Origin: an uncultured Christensenella sp.
Lineage (GTDB): Bacteria > Bacillota > Clostridia > Christensenellales > UBA1242
Direction of reading: 5' to 3'
Assembly: GCA_910584295.1 (NCBI GenBank)
Contig: CAJTYR010000003.1
Coordinates: 62,001-126,000 of the forward strand
Length of the DNA: 64,000 nucleotides
In this document: positions 33,813 through 40,826 of the stretch, in pieces
How positions within the stretch are numbered: the stretch's first letter is position 1
Layout of the letters: every line of letters starts with the position of its first letter
Notes under the pieces: model-generated
Seen by the model: only the letters and a program-made list of their open reading frames with translations
Database searches by the model: none
Told to the model about the DNA's origin: nothing
Program-made: the position numbers and the translations under genes

Positions 33813-33934
33813 CAAAATTATTATAACAAAACAAATGACAATCTTTCAAAGATTTTAACCGAATTTCAACATGTTTTGATTTTGCTGATGTGTGTGATAT
33901 AATAAGCTATGTTTTAATAGGAGACAAAAAGAGA

Positions 33935-34567
33935 ATGTTTGAGAAAAGAAAGTCGCTTAAGAAATTGAAAAAGACGCCTGCATACAAAGAGGCGATGGAA
34001 ATTGACCGAGACAAAGAAGGGAGAGCACAGATTTTTGTTGGGGTGAAAGAGGCAGACCAACTCTTTTCGCCTTTTGCTTACAAAACTTACGAACTTTTGG
34101 ACACGGGTGTGACAGATTATATTGATATGTGTGAATCACAAATACCAATCACAGAAGAACTTTCTCTTGAAATTTACACTGAAGAAAAAACAACGAATGA
34201 TGAAAAGAAAAGAATTCGTCGAGCAGTGAAAAGACACTATGCGGAAAAAGTTGTATATCTTAAAAGAAAAAATCGAAAGAACACTTGGACTGGGCTTATT
34301 TTGTCTGCCATTGGTCTTGTGATTTTGTTTCTTGAAGGAGTGCTTTATGCCAAAGTTTCAAATCTTTATCTTGACACAATCATGGCTGTAATTGGCTGGT
34401 TGTTTTTGTGGGATGGGGCAGAAGTCTTTTTGTGGGACAGAAGTGACTTGAACCGAGAGAAAATAAAAAGTTATCGCCTTATGAATGCAAAGGTTCATAT
34501 CAGAAGATACAGCGAAAAAATCCAAAGAGAATATGGCATTGGAGAGTTTGAAGAAGACGAAGACTGA
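33935..34567 (+). CDS. Hypothetical two-TM membrane protein
   Basis: A 210-residue protein with a charged N-terminal half of about 115 residues, a pair of hydrophobic segments (GLILSAIGLVILFLEGVLYA and TIMAVIGWLFLWDGAEVFLW) and a basic then acidic tail. I recognise no family. ATG at 33935 has GGAGAC upstream; a TATAAT near 33898 serves as -10. It is divergent from the polymerase and 19 bases before a DNA glycosylase-like gene. Confidence 0.65.
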   Translation: MFEKRKSLKKLKKTPAYKEAMEIDRDKEGRAQIFVGVKEADQLFSPFAYKTYELLDTGVTDYIDMCESQIPITEELSLEIYTEEKTTNDEKKRIRRAVKRHYAEKVVYLKRKNRKNTWTGLILSAIGLVILFLEGVLYAKVSNLYLDTIMAVIGWLFLWDGAEVFLWDRSDLNREKIKSYRLMNAKVHIRRYSEKIQREYGIGEFEEDED

Positions 34568-34586
34568 AAATGACAAGAGGTGAAAA

Positions 34587-35213
34587 ATGAAGATAATAGA
34601 AAATGCCACTTTGAGAAATCCATCAAAACTGGGCATCAAGCCAGTTTGGGATGAAAATTCCAAAATTTTGATTGTTGGCTCGATGACGGCAACTGATGGC
34701 ATAAAAAAAGGATTTTTCTATGCAAGTGCAAGAAATCAACTTTGGCAGCTTTTGGATTTATGTTTAGGCTTGGAAGGAGAAAAATCGTTTAGTTTTTTGA
34801 AAAATAAATTGAAAGTAAATTGCGAAGATTTTGATTTGCACAAAATGAGCCAACTCCAATTTGAGAACAATAAAGGTGCAATCAGAGGGGATATTTCTCA
34901 ATTGCTTCATGAGAACAATATTGCAATGTGCGATATTTTTAAAGAGTGTTATTTCAATAAAAACAGTTCTCTTGACAGTGAAATTATCTTAAATAATTCA
35001 AATTATCCATATCAAACCAATAAGGAAGTTTTGCAAGAGATTGTGAAAAAGGCAAAAGTCGAAAAGGTGGTTGTCACAAGCAAATTTGTTGAAGAGTGGT
35101 TTAAAAGATTGGGGATTGAGGGAGATTTTGAGATTTGCTATGTGATGAGTCCTTCGCCAAGACGAGGAGCGCTTGAAAAGAAAAAAGCAAGTTGGTTTGA
35201 GGTTTTTAAGTAA
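34587..35213 (+). CDS. Uracil-DNA glycosylase-superfamily protein
   Basis: A 208-residue protein with the UDG superfamily motif 1-like ILIVGSMTATDGIKKGFFYASARNQLWQLL start (GS-x-P/T plus FYYAxxxNxFW) and the motif 2-like MSPSPRRG near the C terminus. The pattern is nearest to the Mug/hypoxanthine-DNA glycosylase-like families that excise deaminated bases. It lies near the Y-family polymerase, which suits a DNA-damage role. The substrate is not certain. GAGGTG precedes ATG. Confidence 0.7.
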   Translation: MKIIENATLRNPSKLGIKPVWDENSKILIVGSMTATDGIKKGFFYASARNQLWQLLDLCLGLEGEKSFSFLKNKLKVNCEDFDLHKMSQLQFENNKGAIRGDISQLLHENNIAMCDIFKECYFNKNSSLDSEIILNNSNYPYQTNKEVLQEIVKKAKVEKVVVTSKFVEEWFKRLGIEGDFEICYVMSPSPRRGALEKKKASWFEVFK

Positions 35214-35220
35214 AAGAAAA

Positions 35221-35246
35221 AACAACCAAGATTTTTGGTTGTTTTT
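35221..35246. terminator. Bidirectional terminator between convergent genes
   Basis: The AACAACCA / TGGTTGTT stem with A-rich left flank and T-rich right flank ends both the glycosylase-like gene and the CAT-like gene. Confidence 0.85.
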
Positions 35247-35904
35247 ATTTTAACACTTTTTCAACATTGTCAAGGAGTTCTTGAATATGCAAGAATGCTT
35301 TTGAAAGAGGATATCCATCCACAAAGACATGGCTTATTGTGATATTTAGGTTCATCAAAATTTTTCCGTTTCTTTCAAAATATTTACCCCAACAAACTCT
35401 TGGCACTGTTTGGGATGATTTATTTGCTGGAATTGGGTGTGACATATTTGCGAATGAAAGCCATGGCAAGCTCGTGTTGTAGATTACGGAAAGTTCAGGA
35501 TATTGACTGTCAGTAAGACTTGGCAGTGGTTTGTTTTGCTTTGCGAGTTCTTTGATTTTATAAGCTTCGTCATAAAATTTTTTATATTGCTTATGAAAAG
35601 TTGTGGCTGCATTAATATAGAAACCTTTGTTTGTCATAACCGTAAAACCAGGGTCAATTCTTTCAAATATGACAGGCTTATCTTCAACAAGTCTCATTCT
35701 AAATTCTTCAATTTCATTTAAAGTCTTTGAAACGATATAAAGAAAATTTATAAAAAATGATTGATTGTTTTTCTTTGAATGTGCCAATAGTTTTGTTACA
35801 TCCATTTCCACGCAACAGCCATAGGTTGCATTTTGGAAAGATTTAAACATTTCATACGATTTTTTGCGATCTAGTTTTTCAATATCAATAGTTGTCATGT
35901 TCAT
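35245..35904 (-). CDS. Chloramphenicol acetyltransferase-like protein
   Basis: A 219-residue protein of the CAT fold. The N-terminal RKKSYEMFKSFQNATYG matches the family, and the catalytic block is ISHVFVDGYPLSKAF (H-x-x-x-D-G). The true drug-inactivating enzymes carry HHAVCDG; here the first His is Ser and other contacts differ, so an acetyltransferase with another substrate is at least as likely as a resistance enzyme. GGAGGAAA precedes ATG. Monocistronic. Confidence 0.8.
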   Translation of the reverse strand: MNMTTIDIEKLDRKKSYEMFKSFQNATYGCCVEMDVTKLLAHSKKNNQSFFINFLYIVSKTLNEIEEFRMRLVEDKPVIFERIDPGFTVMTNKGFYINAATTFHKQYKKFYDEAYKIKELAKQNKPLPSLTDSQYPELSVIYNTSLPWLSFANMSHPIPANKSSQTVPRVCWGKYFERNGKILMNLNITISHVFVDGYPLSKAFLHIQELLDNVEKVLK

Positions 35905-36042
35905 AAGATATTTCCTCCACTTTTCAGATTATATCAAATTTTGTCTTAAAATGAAAATGCTTTTCAAAATTGTTTTTTTGACAGGGGCATTTGACTGGTG
36001 CTATTTTTTCTAAAATAAACCGCAGATGAAAGGAAGATAACG

Positions 36043-36099
36043 ATGGAAATTATTGAGAAATTTCCTCCTTATATAGAAAGATGTGAAAAAAATTGTTGA
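36043..36099 (+). CDS. Possible 18-residue peptide
   Basis: A small frame with ATG preceded by AAGGAAG at good distance, and upstream TTGACA (35978-35983) with TATTTT 18 bases on. Product MEIIEKFPPYIERCEKNC. Coding cannot be proven; it may be the remnant of a gene or a regulatory leader. Confidence 0.25.
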   Translation: MEIIEKFPPYIERCEKNC

Positions 36100-36111
36100 A
36101 AGTTTGTTTAC

Positions 36112-36144
36112 CTAAAAATAAAAACAGCGATGTTTATGCTGTTT
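36112..36144 (-). terminator. Terminator of the HD hydrolase gene
   Basis: On the minus strand AAAACAGC / GCTGTTTT, with the stop codon in the loop, is followed by TTTTATTTTT. Confidence 0.75.
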
Positions 36145-36742
36145 TCTTTTTTAATACAAGCTTGATCTTTTCGACAAGTTTTTGTTGAGAAGAAGTGAAA
36201 GTGATTGTCTTTGATAGATAGTCGATGATTTCTTTTGTTTCTTGATACATTCTTTGCCGTTTTTCTTCAGGCGAATGATCAAGATCAGTTATATTGTCGA
36301 GGCGGTCTGCAAGTTTCACATAAAGAGCATAACTTGTCATGTGTTCCATCTTGTGGCAAAGATAGTTTTTCTTGCCTTCAATCTTGCAAGCACAGCTTGC
36401 GGTTGAGAGTTCCATGACAAGGCTTGCAATTGTTTCCCCAAAATTTTCTTGAAGCTCTTTATATGAGGTGTATGTATCTTCAATTGTGTCGTGCAAAAGT
36501 GCGGAGCACAAAAGGGTTGAAATGTTGGAAGAACGCTTATTCTCAAGGACGATACGTGCAACGCGAATTGGATGTATTATGTAATCTTCTCCGCCGTCTC
36601 TCATTTGTCCTTTATGCTTTTTCTTTGCAAAAAGATAAGCTGTTTTTACGAGTTTTTTTGAAGCCTCGTCATATTTTGAATTTGCATAAGCATCTCTGAA
36701 ATCTGAATAGAGTTTTTCCCATTCTGTTTTTTCGTTTGTCAT
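36134..36742 (-). CDS. HD-domain (p)ppGpp hydrolase-like protein (MESH1/SpoT-type)
   Basis: A 202-residue stand-alone HD protein that resembles the hydrolase half of RelA/SpoT. Signature blocks are AKKKHKGQMRDGGEDYIIHPIRVA, ALLHDTIEDT (the HD pair) and LYVKLADRLDNITDL. There is no synthetase, TGS or ACT domain. Small alarmone hydrolases of this type remove the 3' pyrophosphate of ppGpp. The start at 36742 follows GGAGGTT; the longer frame begins with a TTG inside that site. Confidence 0.8.
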   Translation of the reverse strand: MTNEKTEWEKLYSDFRDAYANSKYDEASKKLVKTAYLFAKKKHKGQMRDGGEDYIIHPIRVARIVLENKRSSNISTLLCSALLHDTIEDTYTSYKELQENFGETIASLVMELSTASCACKIEGKKNYLCHKMEHMTSYALYVKLADRLDNITDLDHSPEEKRQRMYQETKEIIDYLSKTITFTSSQQKLVEKIKLVLKKKTA

Positions 36743-36819
36743 GCCAACCTCCAAAAAGAATTGTTAGCAAGAGTATAACATAAGAAAAAAGAAAAAGTGA
36801 AACAAGTTTGGCTGTTTTA

Positions 36820-37806
36820 TTAAATATTTCTAGCTTTTGTTTGTATTTTTTGGTATTCTTTTCGAATTTCGTCTGTCAGTTGAGAGTTTTTGGTTGTAAG
36901 TGTTTTTGACTGGTTTTTGTTTTGAATGAATATTTCCGTGCTTTCATCAAGGGGCTTGAAGCAAATAAAGCGAGCATTTGGATGCGGTTTTGAGTCCACA
37001 ACAGTGCAACGAGTTGACAATTTGAAGCAAGACCTTATTTTAAGTTTTGTTTTTGTAGATTTCAAAAAAGGTGCACAATCTTTGTGTATGACAGTGGAGT
37101 CCATGTTTGTCATAATTTCAAGTTGTGAAAAAGACAAACGTCGAATGACTCTGCTTTTTAAAATCTTTGGATTGACTTCAAAAATCCCTTCAACATCTGT
37201 CCAATTCTCATAAGTGTTTGCTTTCAGAAATTTTGCCACAAGAGCGCCAGAAAAATCACCACCACCTCTTGAAAGAAGAGAAATCTTTTTGTTTTCATCA
37301 ACGCCATAAAAGGCTGGCATAACAATGCGAGAATGATTTTTCATTGCCGCTGTAAGAGCGAGAGTTGTTTTTTCTTTGTTGATTTTGTGATCATCAAAAT
37401 AAATCAGATCTTCTGCAGGCACAAAAGGTAGGTTAAGGTATTTCGCCATGATTTGTGCAGTAAAAAATTCGCCTCGAGAGACGAGAAATTCAGAGTCGTT
37501 TGTTTTCAAAAAAACTTGTTCAGCAAGACTGAAATCTTTTTCAATATCAAAACAAGTTTGAGTGTTTTTAATCAGTTTTTCAAATTTATCTATAATTTGC
37601 GCCCTTGTTTTCTTATAAGTGTCTGAAAAAGGTGGTTGCTTTGAAAGACAAATCAGAAGATCTGTCATCTTGACATCAAGAGAGGACTCTTTTCCAATTG
37701 CAGAAAAGATAAAGATTTTCCTTTGATTGTTTCTTTTGATTTTCGCAATGTTTTTAAGTGCGATGGGAGATGCTGAGCAAGTTCCACCAAATTTGCAAAT
37801 GATCAT
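36820..37806 (-). CDS. Aspartate kinase, short form without ACT domains
   Basis: A 328-residue aspartokinase, which phosphorylates aspartate at the start of lysine/threonine/methionine and cell-wall diaminopimelate synthesis. It opens with the KFGGT motif (residues 5-9); SRGGGDFSGALVA and the NWTDVEGIFEVNP block complete the catalytic domain. The protein ends about 70-130 residues short of standard enzymes; the tail lacks a clear tandem ACT pair, so feedback control by lysine or threonine may be absent. It overlaps dapA by 4 bases, so the two first committed steps are co-made. Confidence 0.88.
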   Translation of the reverse strand: MIICKFGGTCSASPIALKNIAKIKRNNQRKIFIFSAIGKESSLDVKMTDLLICLSKQPPFSDTYKKTRAQIIDKFEKLIKNTQTCFDIEKDFSLAEQVFLKTNDSEFLVSRGEFFTAQIMAKYLNLPFVPAEDLIYFDDHKINKEKTTLALTAAMKNHSRIVMPAFYGVDENKKISLLSRGGGDFSGALVAKFLKANTYENWTDVEGIFEVNPKILKSRVIRRLSFSQLEIMTNMDSTVIHKDCAPFLKSTKTKLKIRSCFKLSTRCTVVDSKPHPNARFICFKPLDESTEIFIQNKNQSKTLTTKNSQLTDEIRKEYQKIQTKARNI

Positions 37807-38723
37807 TTGCTCTTCACCGGAGTTGATATTGTTTTTTCTGTTTCGGTTTGTTCAAAAAGGCGAACATTTCTGTTGAGCTTGCTTTTTCCTTCTTCACTCA
37901 TTTGAACAAGTGGAAGTCTGACATTTGGGGAGCAAATTCCTTTTTGAGACAGCATGTATTTAATTGGTATGGGGTTTGTTTCGAAAAACAATGCTTCGTC
38001 TATTGGTGCAAGTTTGTGTTGAAGTGACAATGCGTCGGAAAAATTTCCTTCCTTGCAAAGTTCAAAAATCTTTTGAACTTTGTCGGGAAACGCATTTGCT
38101 GTAACACTGATTGCTCCACTGCCACCTTGAGTATAAAAAAGGTGGTTGAGAGCATCTTCGCCACTATACACGGAAATTTTGTCTTTGCATAAGGCACATA
38201 GCTTGCAAATTCGACTTGCATCAGAGGTGCTTTCCTTGATTCCATAGACCCAATCGTTGGCGTTAATGATTGCTCCAATGGTAGAAAGTTCAAGCATAAG
38301 CCCTGTTCGAGATGGAACATTATACATAATCATTGGAAATTTGAGTTTTGAAAGCTCTTGATAATATTTAATAAGACCGAACTGGGTTGTTTTGTTGTAA
38401 TATGGCGTAACAACCAATGCTCCATCAGCACCAAGCTCTTTCGCAAGACGAGTGTTTTCATAACAAGTTGAGAAGTTGTTGTTTCCAGTTCCAACAATCA
38501 GTTTGGCTTTTTTACCAATTGCTGCTTTGCAAAATTTAATAATTTCAATTCGTTCATCAGTTGAGACGGAGACTCCTTCGCCAGTTGTTCCCAGTGCAAC
38601 AAAGGCTTTCACCCCACCATCAATCCCTGCGTCTATCAATTTTCCAAGCGAGTCAAAGTCAATTTTGTCATCTTTAAATGGTGTGACAAGAGCCACGCCA
38701 GTTCCTTCAAATATACTTTTCAT
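37803..38723 (-). CDS. dapA: 4-hydroxy-tetrahydrodipicolinate synthase
   Basis: A 306-residue DapA that condenses pyruvate with aspartate semialdehyde. Motifs: GTGVALVTPF, ALGTTGEGVSVS, LVVTPYYNKTTQ, MYNVPSRTG (substrate Tyr/Arg) and GIKESTSD (Schiff-base Lys). GAGAGG precedes ATG. It leads the two-gene dapA-aspartokinase operon and is divergent from rdgB. Confidence 0.95.
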   Translation of the reverse strand: MKSIFEGTGVALVTPFKDDKIDFDSLGKLIDAGIDGGVKAFVALGTTGEGVSVSTDERIEIIKFCKAAIGKKAKLIVGTGNNNFSTCYENTRLAKELGADGALVVTPYYNKTTQFGLIKYYQELSKLKFPMIMYNVPSRTGLMLELSTIGAIINANDWVYGIKESTSDASRICKLCALCKDKISVYSGEDALNHLFYTQGGSGAISVTANAFPDKVQKIFELCKEGNFSDALSLQHKLAPIDEALFFETNPIPIKYMLSQKGICSPNVRLPLVQMSEEGKSKLNRNVRLFEQTETEKTISTPVKSK

Positions 38724-38811
38724 TTAGCCTCTCTTTTTGTGTGTTTTGTCAGTTTTATGTATGAGCGATGGCATTAAACTGTGAAAATTATTTCTTATTT
38801 GAAAGCGAATG

Positions 38812-38831
38812 TGTTATACTTTTGTATAACA
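38812..38831. promoter_or_regulatory. Inverted repeat in the rdgB promoter
   Basis: TGTTATAC-TTTT-GTATAACA is an 8-bp perfect inverted repeat overlapping possible -10 sequences 12 bases before the rdgB start; a candidate operator. Confidence 0.55.
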
Positions 38832-38842
38832 GAGGAGATATA

Positions 38843-39445
38843 ATGGAAAAAATAATTTTGGCATCAAACAATGCTCACAAAGTGGATGAGTTTAAAAAGT
38901 TGTTTTCAGACTTTGAAGTTTTGACAATGACAGAAATTGGTTTTCATGATGAAATTGATGAAACTGGAAAAACATTTTTTGAAAACTCTTTAATAAAAGC
39001 GAAAGCTGTTTCAGATTTTTGCAAGAAAAAGGGGATTGTTGCAAGTGTCATTGCTGACGACAGCGGTCTTTGTGTTGATGCTTTGGGTGGTGCACCTGGT
39101 GTTTACACTGCAAGATATGGTGGTGATCATGATCCGGTTGCAGGAAGAAAAAGATTGCTTGAAAATTTGAAAGGCATCAAGAATCGAAAAGCGTACTATG
39201 AGTGTTCAATCGTTAAAATGGCACCAGATGGAAGTTATGTCCATGCACAAGGCAAGACATTTGGGGTGATCACAGAAGAAGAAAGAGGTGACAAGGGTAT
39301 GACTTTTGACAGGCTTTTTCTTTCAGACGATTTGCACAAAACTTTTGCGGAGGTGTCGACAGAAGAAAAAAACTCTGTTTCTCACAGAGCAAGAGCAATT
39401 GACGATTTGAAATCAAAATGGAATGTTTGCGGGAGAAATAAATGA
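38843..39445 (+). CDS. rdgB: Non-canonical purine NTP pyrophosphatase RdgB/HAM1
   Basis: A 200-residue dITP/XTP diphosphatase that cleans the nucleotide pool of deaminated purines. The SNNAHKVDEFKKL N terminus, FFENSLIKAKAV, DDSGLCVDALGGAPGVYTARY and SHRARA match the family. The usual GYDP loop is changed to GMTFDRLF, still with the Asp. The start at 38843 follows AGAGGAG. It overlaps the HD nucleotidase gene (ATGA) downstream. Confidence 0.92.
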   Translation: MEKIILASNNAHKVDEFKKLFSDFEVLTMTEIGFHDEIDETGKTFFENSLIKAKAVSDFCKKKGIVASVIADDSGLCVDALGGAPGVYTARYGGDHDPVAGRKRLLENLKGIKNRKAYYECSIVKMAPDGSYVHAQGKTFGVITEEERGDKGMTFDRLFLSDDLHKTFAEVSTEEKNSVSHRARAIDDLKSKWNVCGRNK

Positions 39446-40080
39446 AAATCGAAAACGCAATTGATTTCTATTATAAAACGGCACAACTTAAAGAGGTTTT
39501 GAGAAGCGGACCTGTGCAGTGGCAAGTTGAAAAAGATGTGTTGGAAACGATTGCAAGTCACGTCTATGGCACTCAAATGCTTGCAATCGCTCTTCAATCT
39601 GAAATGAAACTTGAGATGGATTTTTCAAAAGTGTTGCTGATGCTGGCTCTTCATGAAACGGAAGAAATTATTATAGGAGACTTGACCCCACTTGATTTTG
39701 TTTCAAAAGAACATAAAAGAGAAATCGGTGCAAAGGCAGTTTCAAAAATTTTCTCTGTTTTATCGGGGGGGGGACGACGCTATATTGAGATAATAAACGA
39801 ATTTAGCGAAGGAAAAACAAAAGAGGCTCATTTTGCAAAGGCGTGTGACAAACTTGAATGCGTTCTTGAGTTTAAAAAATATTGCAATGAAGGGCTTACA
39901 AGCTTGAGCAAGGCGACAAGTGAGATGCTTAAACATCCAAAACTGAAAGAGTTTTATGATGAAGGAAAGTTTTCACTTGATGACATATTCTATATATATC
40001 ACATGGAAAAGTTTGAGGATCTTGGTTTTACAAAAGAGTTGTGGTTTGAACGCATCAAGAAGATTAAAATAAAAAAGTAG
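39442..40080 (+). CDS. HD-superfamily nucleotidase-like protein (YfbR/HDDC2-type), with a G9 tract
   Basis: A 212-residue HD hydrolase likely acting on deoxynucleoside monophosphates, fitting its operon partner rdgB. Metal residues: H40 in ASHVYGT, H71-E72 in ALHETEEIIIGDLTP (His-Glu in place of His-Asp, seen in some relatives) and a late Asp. Nine consecutive G at 39765-39773 encode S-G-G-G-R at 108-112; G8 or G10 would stop translation within ten codons. Whether it is a true switch or a chance tract is discussed in the findings. Confidence 0.75.
   Translation: MKIENAIDFYYKTAQLKEVLRSGPVQWQVEKDVLETIASHVYGTQMLAIALQSEMKLEMDFSKVLLMLALHETEEIIIGDLTPLDFVSKEHKREIGAKAVSKIFSVLSGGGRRYIEIINEFSEGKTKEAHFAKACDKLECVLEFKKYCNEGLTSLSKATSEMLKHPKLKEFYDEGKFSLDDIFYIYHMEKFEDLGFTKELWFERIKKIKIKK
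39765..39773 (+). repeat. Poly-G tract (G9) in the HD nucleotidase gene
   Basis: Nine consecutive G, in frame. G8 gives TAA and G10 gives TGA a few codons later. Confidence 0.9.
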
Positions 40081-40104
40081 TGAAAGAGTTCCACTACTTT
40101 TTTG
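40071..40104. terminator. Bidirectional terminator between the HD gene and the Spo0A-like gene
   Basis: AAAAAAGTAGTG / CACTACTTTTTT stem with a GAAAGAGTTC-type loop, flanked by A and T runs. Confidence 0.9.
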
Positions 40105-40106
40105 CT

Positions 40107-40481
40107 TTAAGAGGCTTCCATGTAAAGGCCTGTGTTGTAATATTCTGCCATAAGACGAATAAGTTCTCCTGCAGTTGGACGGCTTCCTTTGACGAAAAGG
40201 TTTGCTCCAAACATTTGGTTAAGGGTGTCAAAACCTTTCTGCTTTTCTATGTTTGAAATGGCATGTCGCATACTTCGTTCCACACAACTGATGTTTTTGA
40301 CGCCAAAATGCTCTCCAATTTGCACATAAAGATTTGTGCAAAGCGAATTTATTAGTTCTGGATTTTGAATAACAAGTTCGATAGCATAACTTAAGTAGTT
40401 AAAACCAGAGAAATCGCACCTCATACCAATTTTAAGCAATGACAATTTTGTCACTCGTCTGATATCTTCTATATTTTCCAA
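40107..40481 (-). CDS. Stand-alone Spo0A C-terminal DNA-binding domain protein
   Basis: A 124-residue protein that matches the C-terminal effector domain of the sporulation regulator Spo0A: GFNYLSYAIELVIQNPELINSL, then EHFGVKNISCVERSMRHAI (recognition helix, 66-75) and KGSRPTAGELIRLMAEYY (100-115). The phosphorylated receiver domain of Spo0A is absent; only about 20 residues precede the DNA-binding domain. It would therefore not be controlled by a phosphorelay in the usual way. GGAG lies upstream. Monocistronic, opposite to the nucleotide genes on both sides. Whether the organism sporulates cannot be told. Confidence 0.85.
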   Translation of the reverse strand: MENIEDIRRVTKLSLLKIGMRCDFSGFNYLSYAIELVIQNPELINSLCTNLYVQIGEHFGVKNISCVERSMRHAISNIEKQKGFDTLNQMFGANLFVKGSRPTAGELIRLMAEYYNTGLYMEAS

Positions 40482-40740
40482 TTTGTTCTCCTCTTATTTA
40501 GTTTTTACGCTTTATTGTACCATGAAAAAGACAAAAAGAAAAGGGTTTTTTCAAAATTTTACAAAATTATAAAATAAATATAAAAATACACCAAAAAGCG
40601 CAATATTGTATTTTGCGAATAGATAATTTTGAAAAGATATTTGTTTTAAGTTATAAATTTATAACAAGAGGGGGCATATGTAATGCCAAAATCAATGTCA
40701 AGTTTTTTACAAAAAAAATATAAAAAAATTTTCAAAAAAA
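40482..40740. other. AT-rich intergenic region upstream of nrdD
   Basis: It holds the Spo0A-like gene's ribosome site and promoter region at the left. The remainder is AT-rich with no frame that looks coding and no clear RNA element; the nrdD regulatory sites lie at its right end. Confidence 0.5.
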
Positions 40741-40788
40741 ATCTAGATGTTGTGGTTGGCGGTTTGACAAAGCACTAGATATGTTGTA
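40740..40788. promoter_or_regulatory. Pair of NrdR-like boxes in the nrdD promoter
   Basis: AATCTAGATGTTGTGG (about 40740-40755) and GCACTAGATATGTTGT (about 40772-40787) each agree with the NrdR consensus at roughly 11 of 16 positions. Their CTAG cores are 32 bases apart, three helical turns, as is typical for paired NrdR boxes. Box 2 lies between -35 and -10. Confidence 0.6.
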
Positions 40789-40792
40789 AAAT
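40764..40792 (+). promoter_or_regulatory. Promoter of nrdD-nrdG-dut
   Basis: TTGACA (40764-40769) and TAAAAT (40787-40792) have an exact 17-base spacer. Confidence 0.85.
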
Positions 40793-40826
40793 GGCTTCTG
40801 AAACTTGTTGTTTTGGAGGTGTTTTT

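Noticed and set aside
33813..33934. LexA/SOS box upstream of the Y-family polymerase
   Set aside because: Only a short AACATGTT palindrome is present; no CGAAC-N4-GTTCG or related box, so SOS control is not claimed.
35245..35904. Chloramphenicol resistance gene
   Set aside because: The fold is CAT-like, but the active-site block is SHVFVDG rather than HHAVCDG, and there is no mobile element or leader attenuator. Resistance is not claimed.
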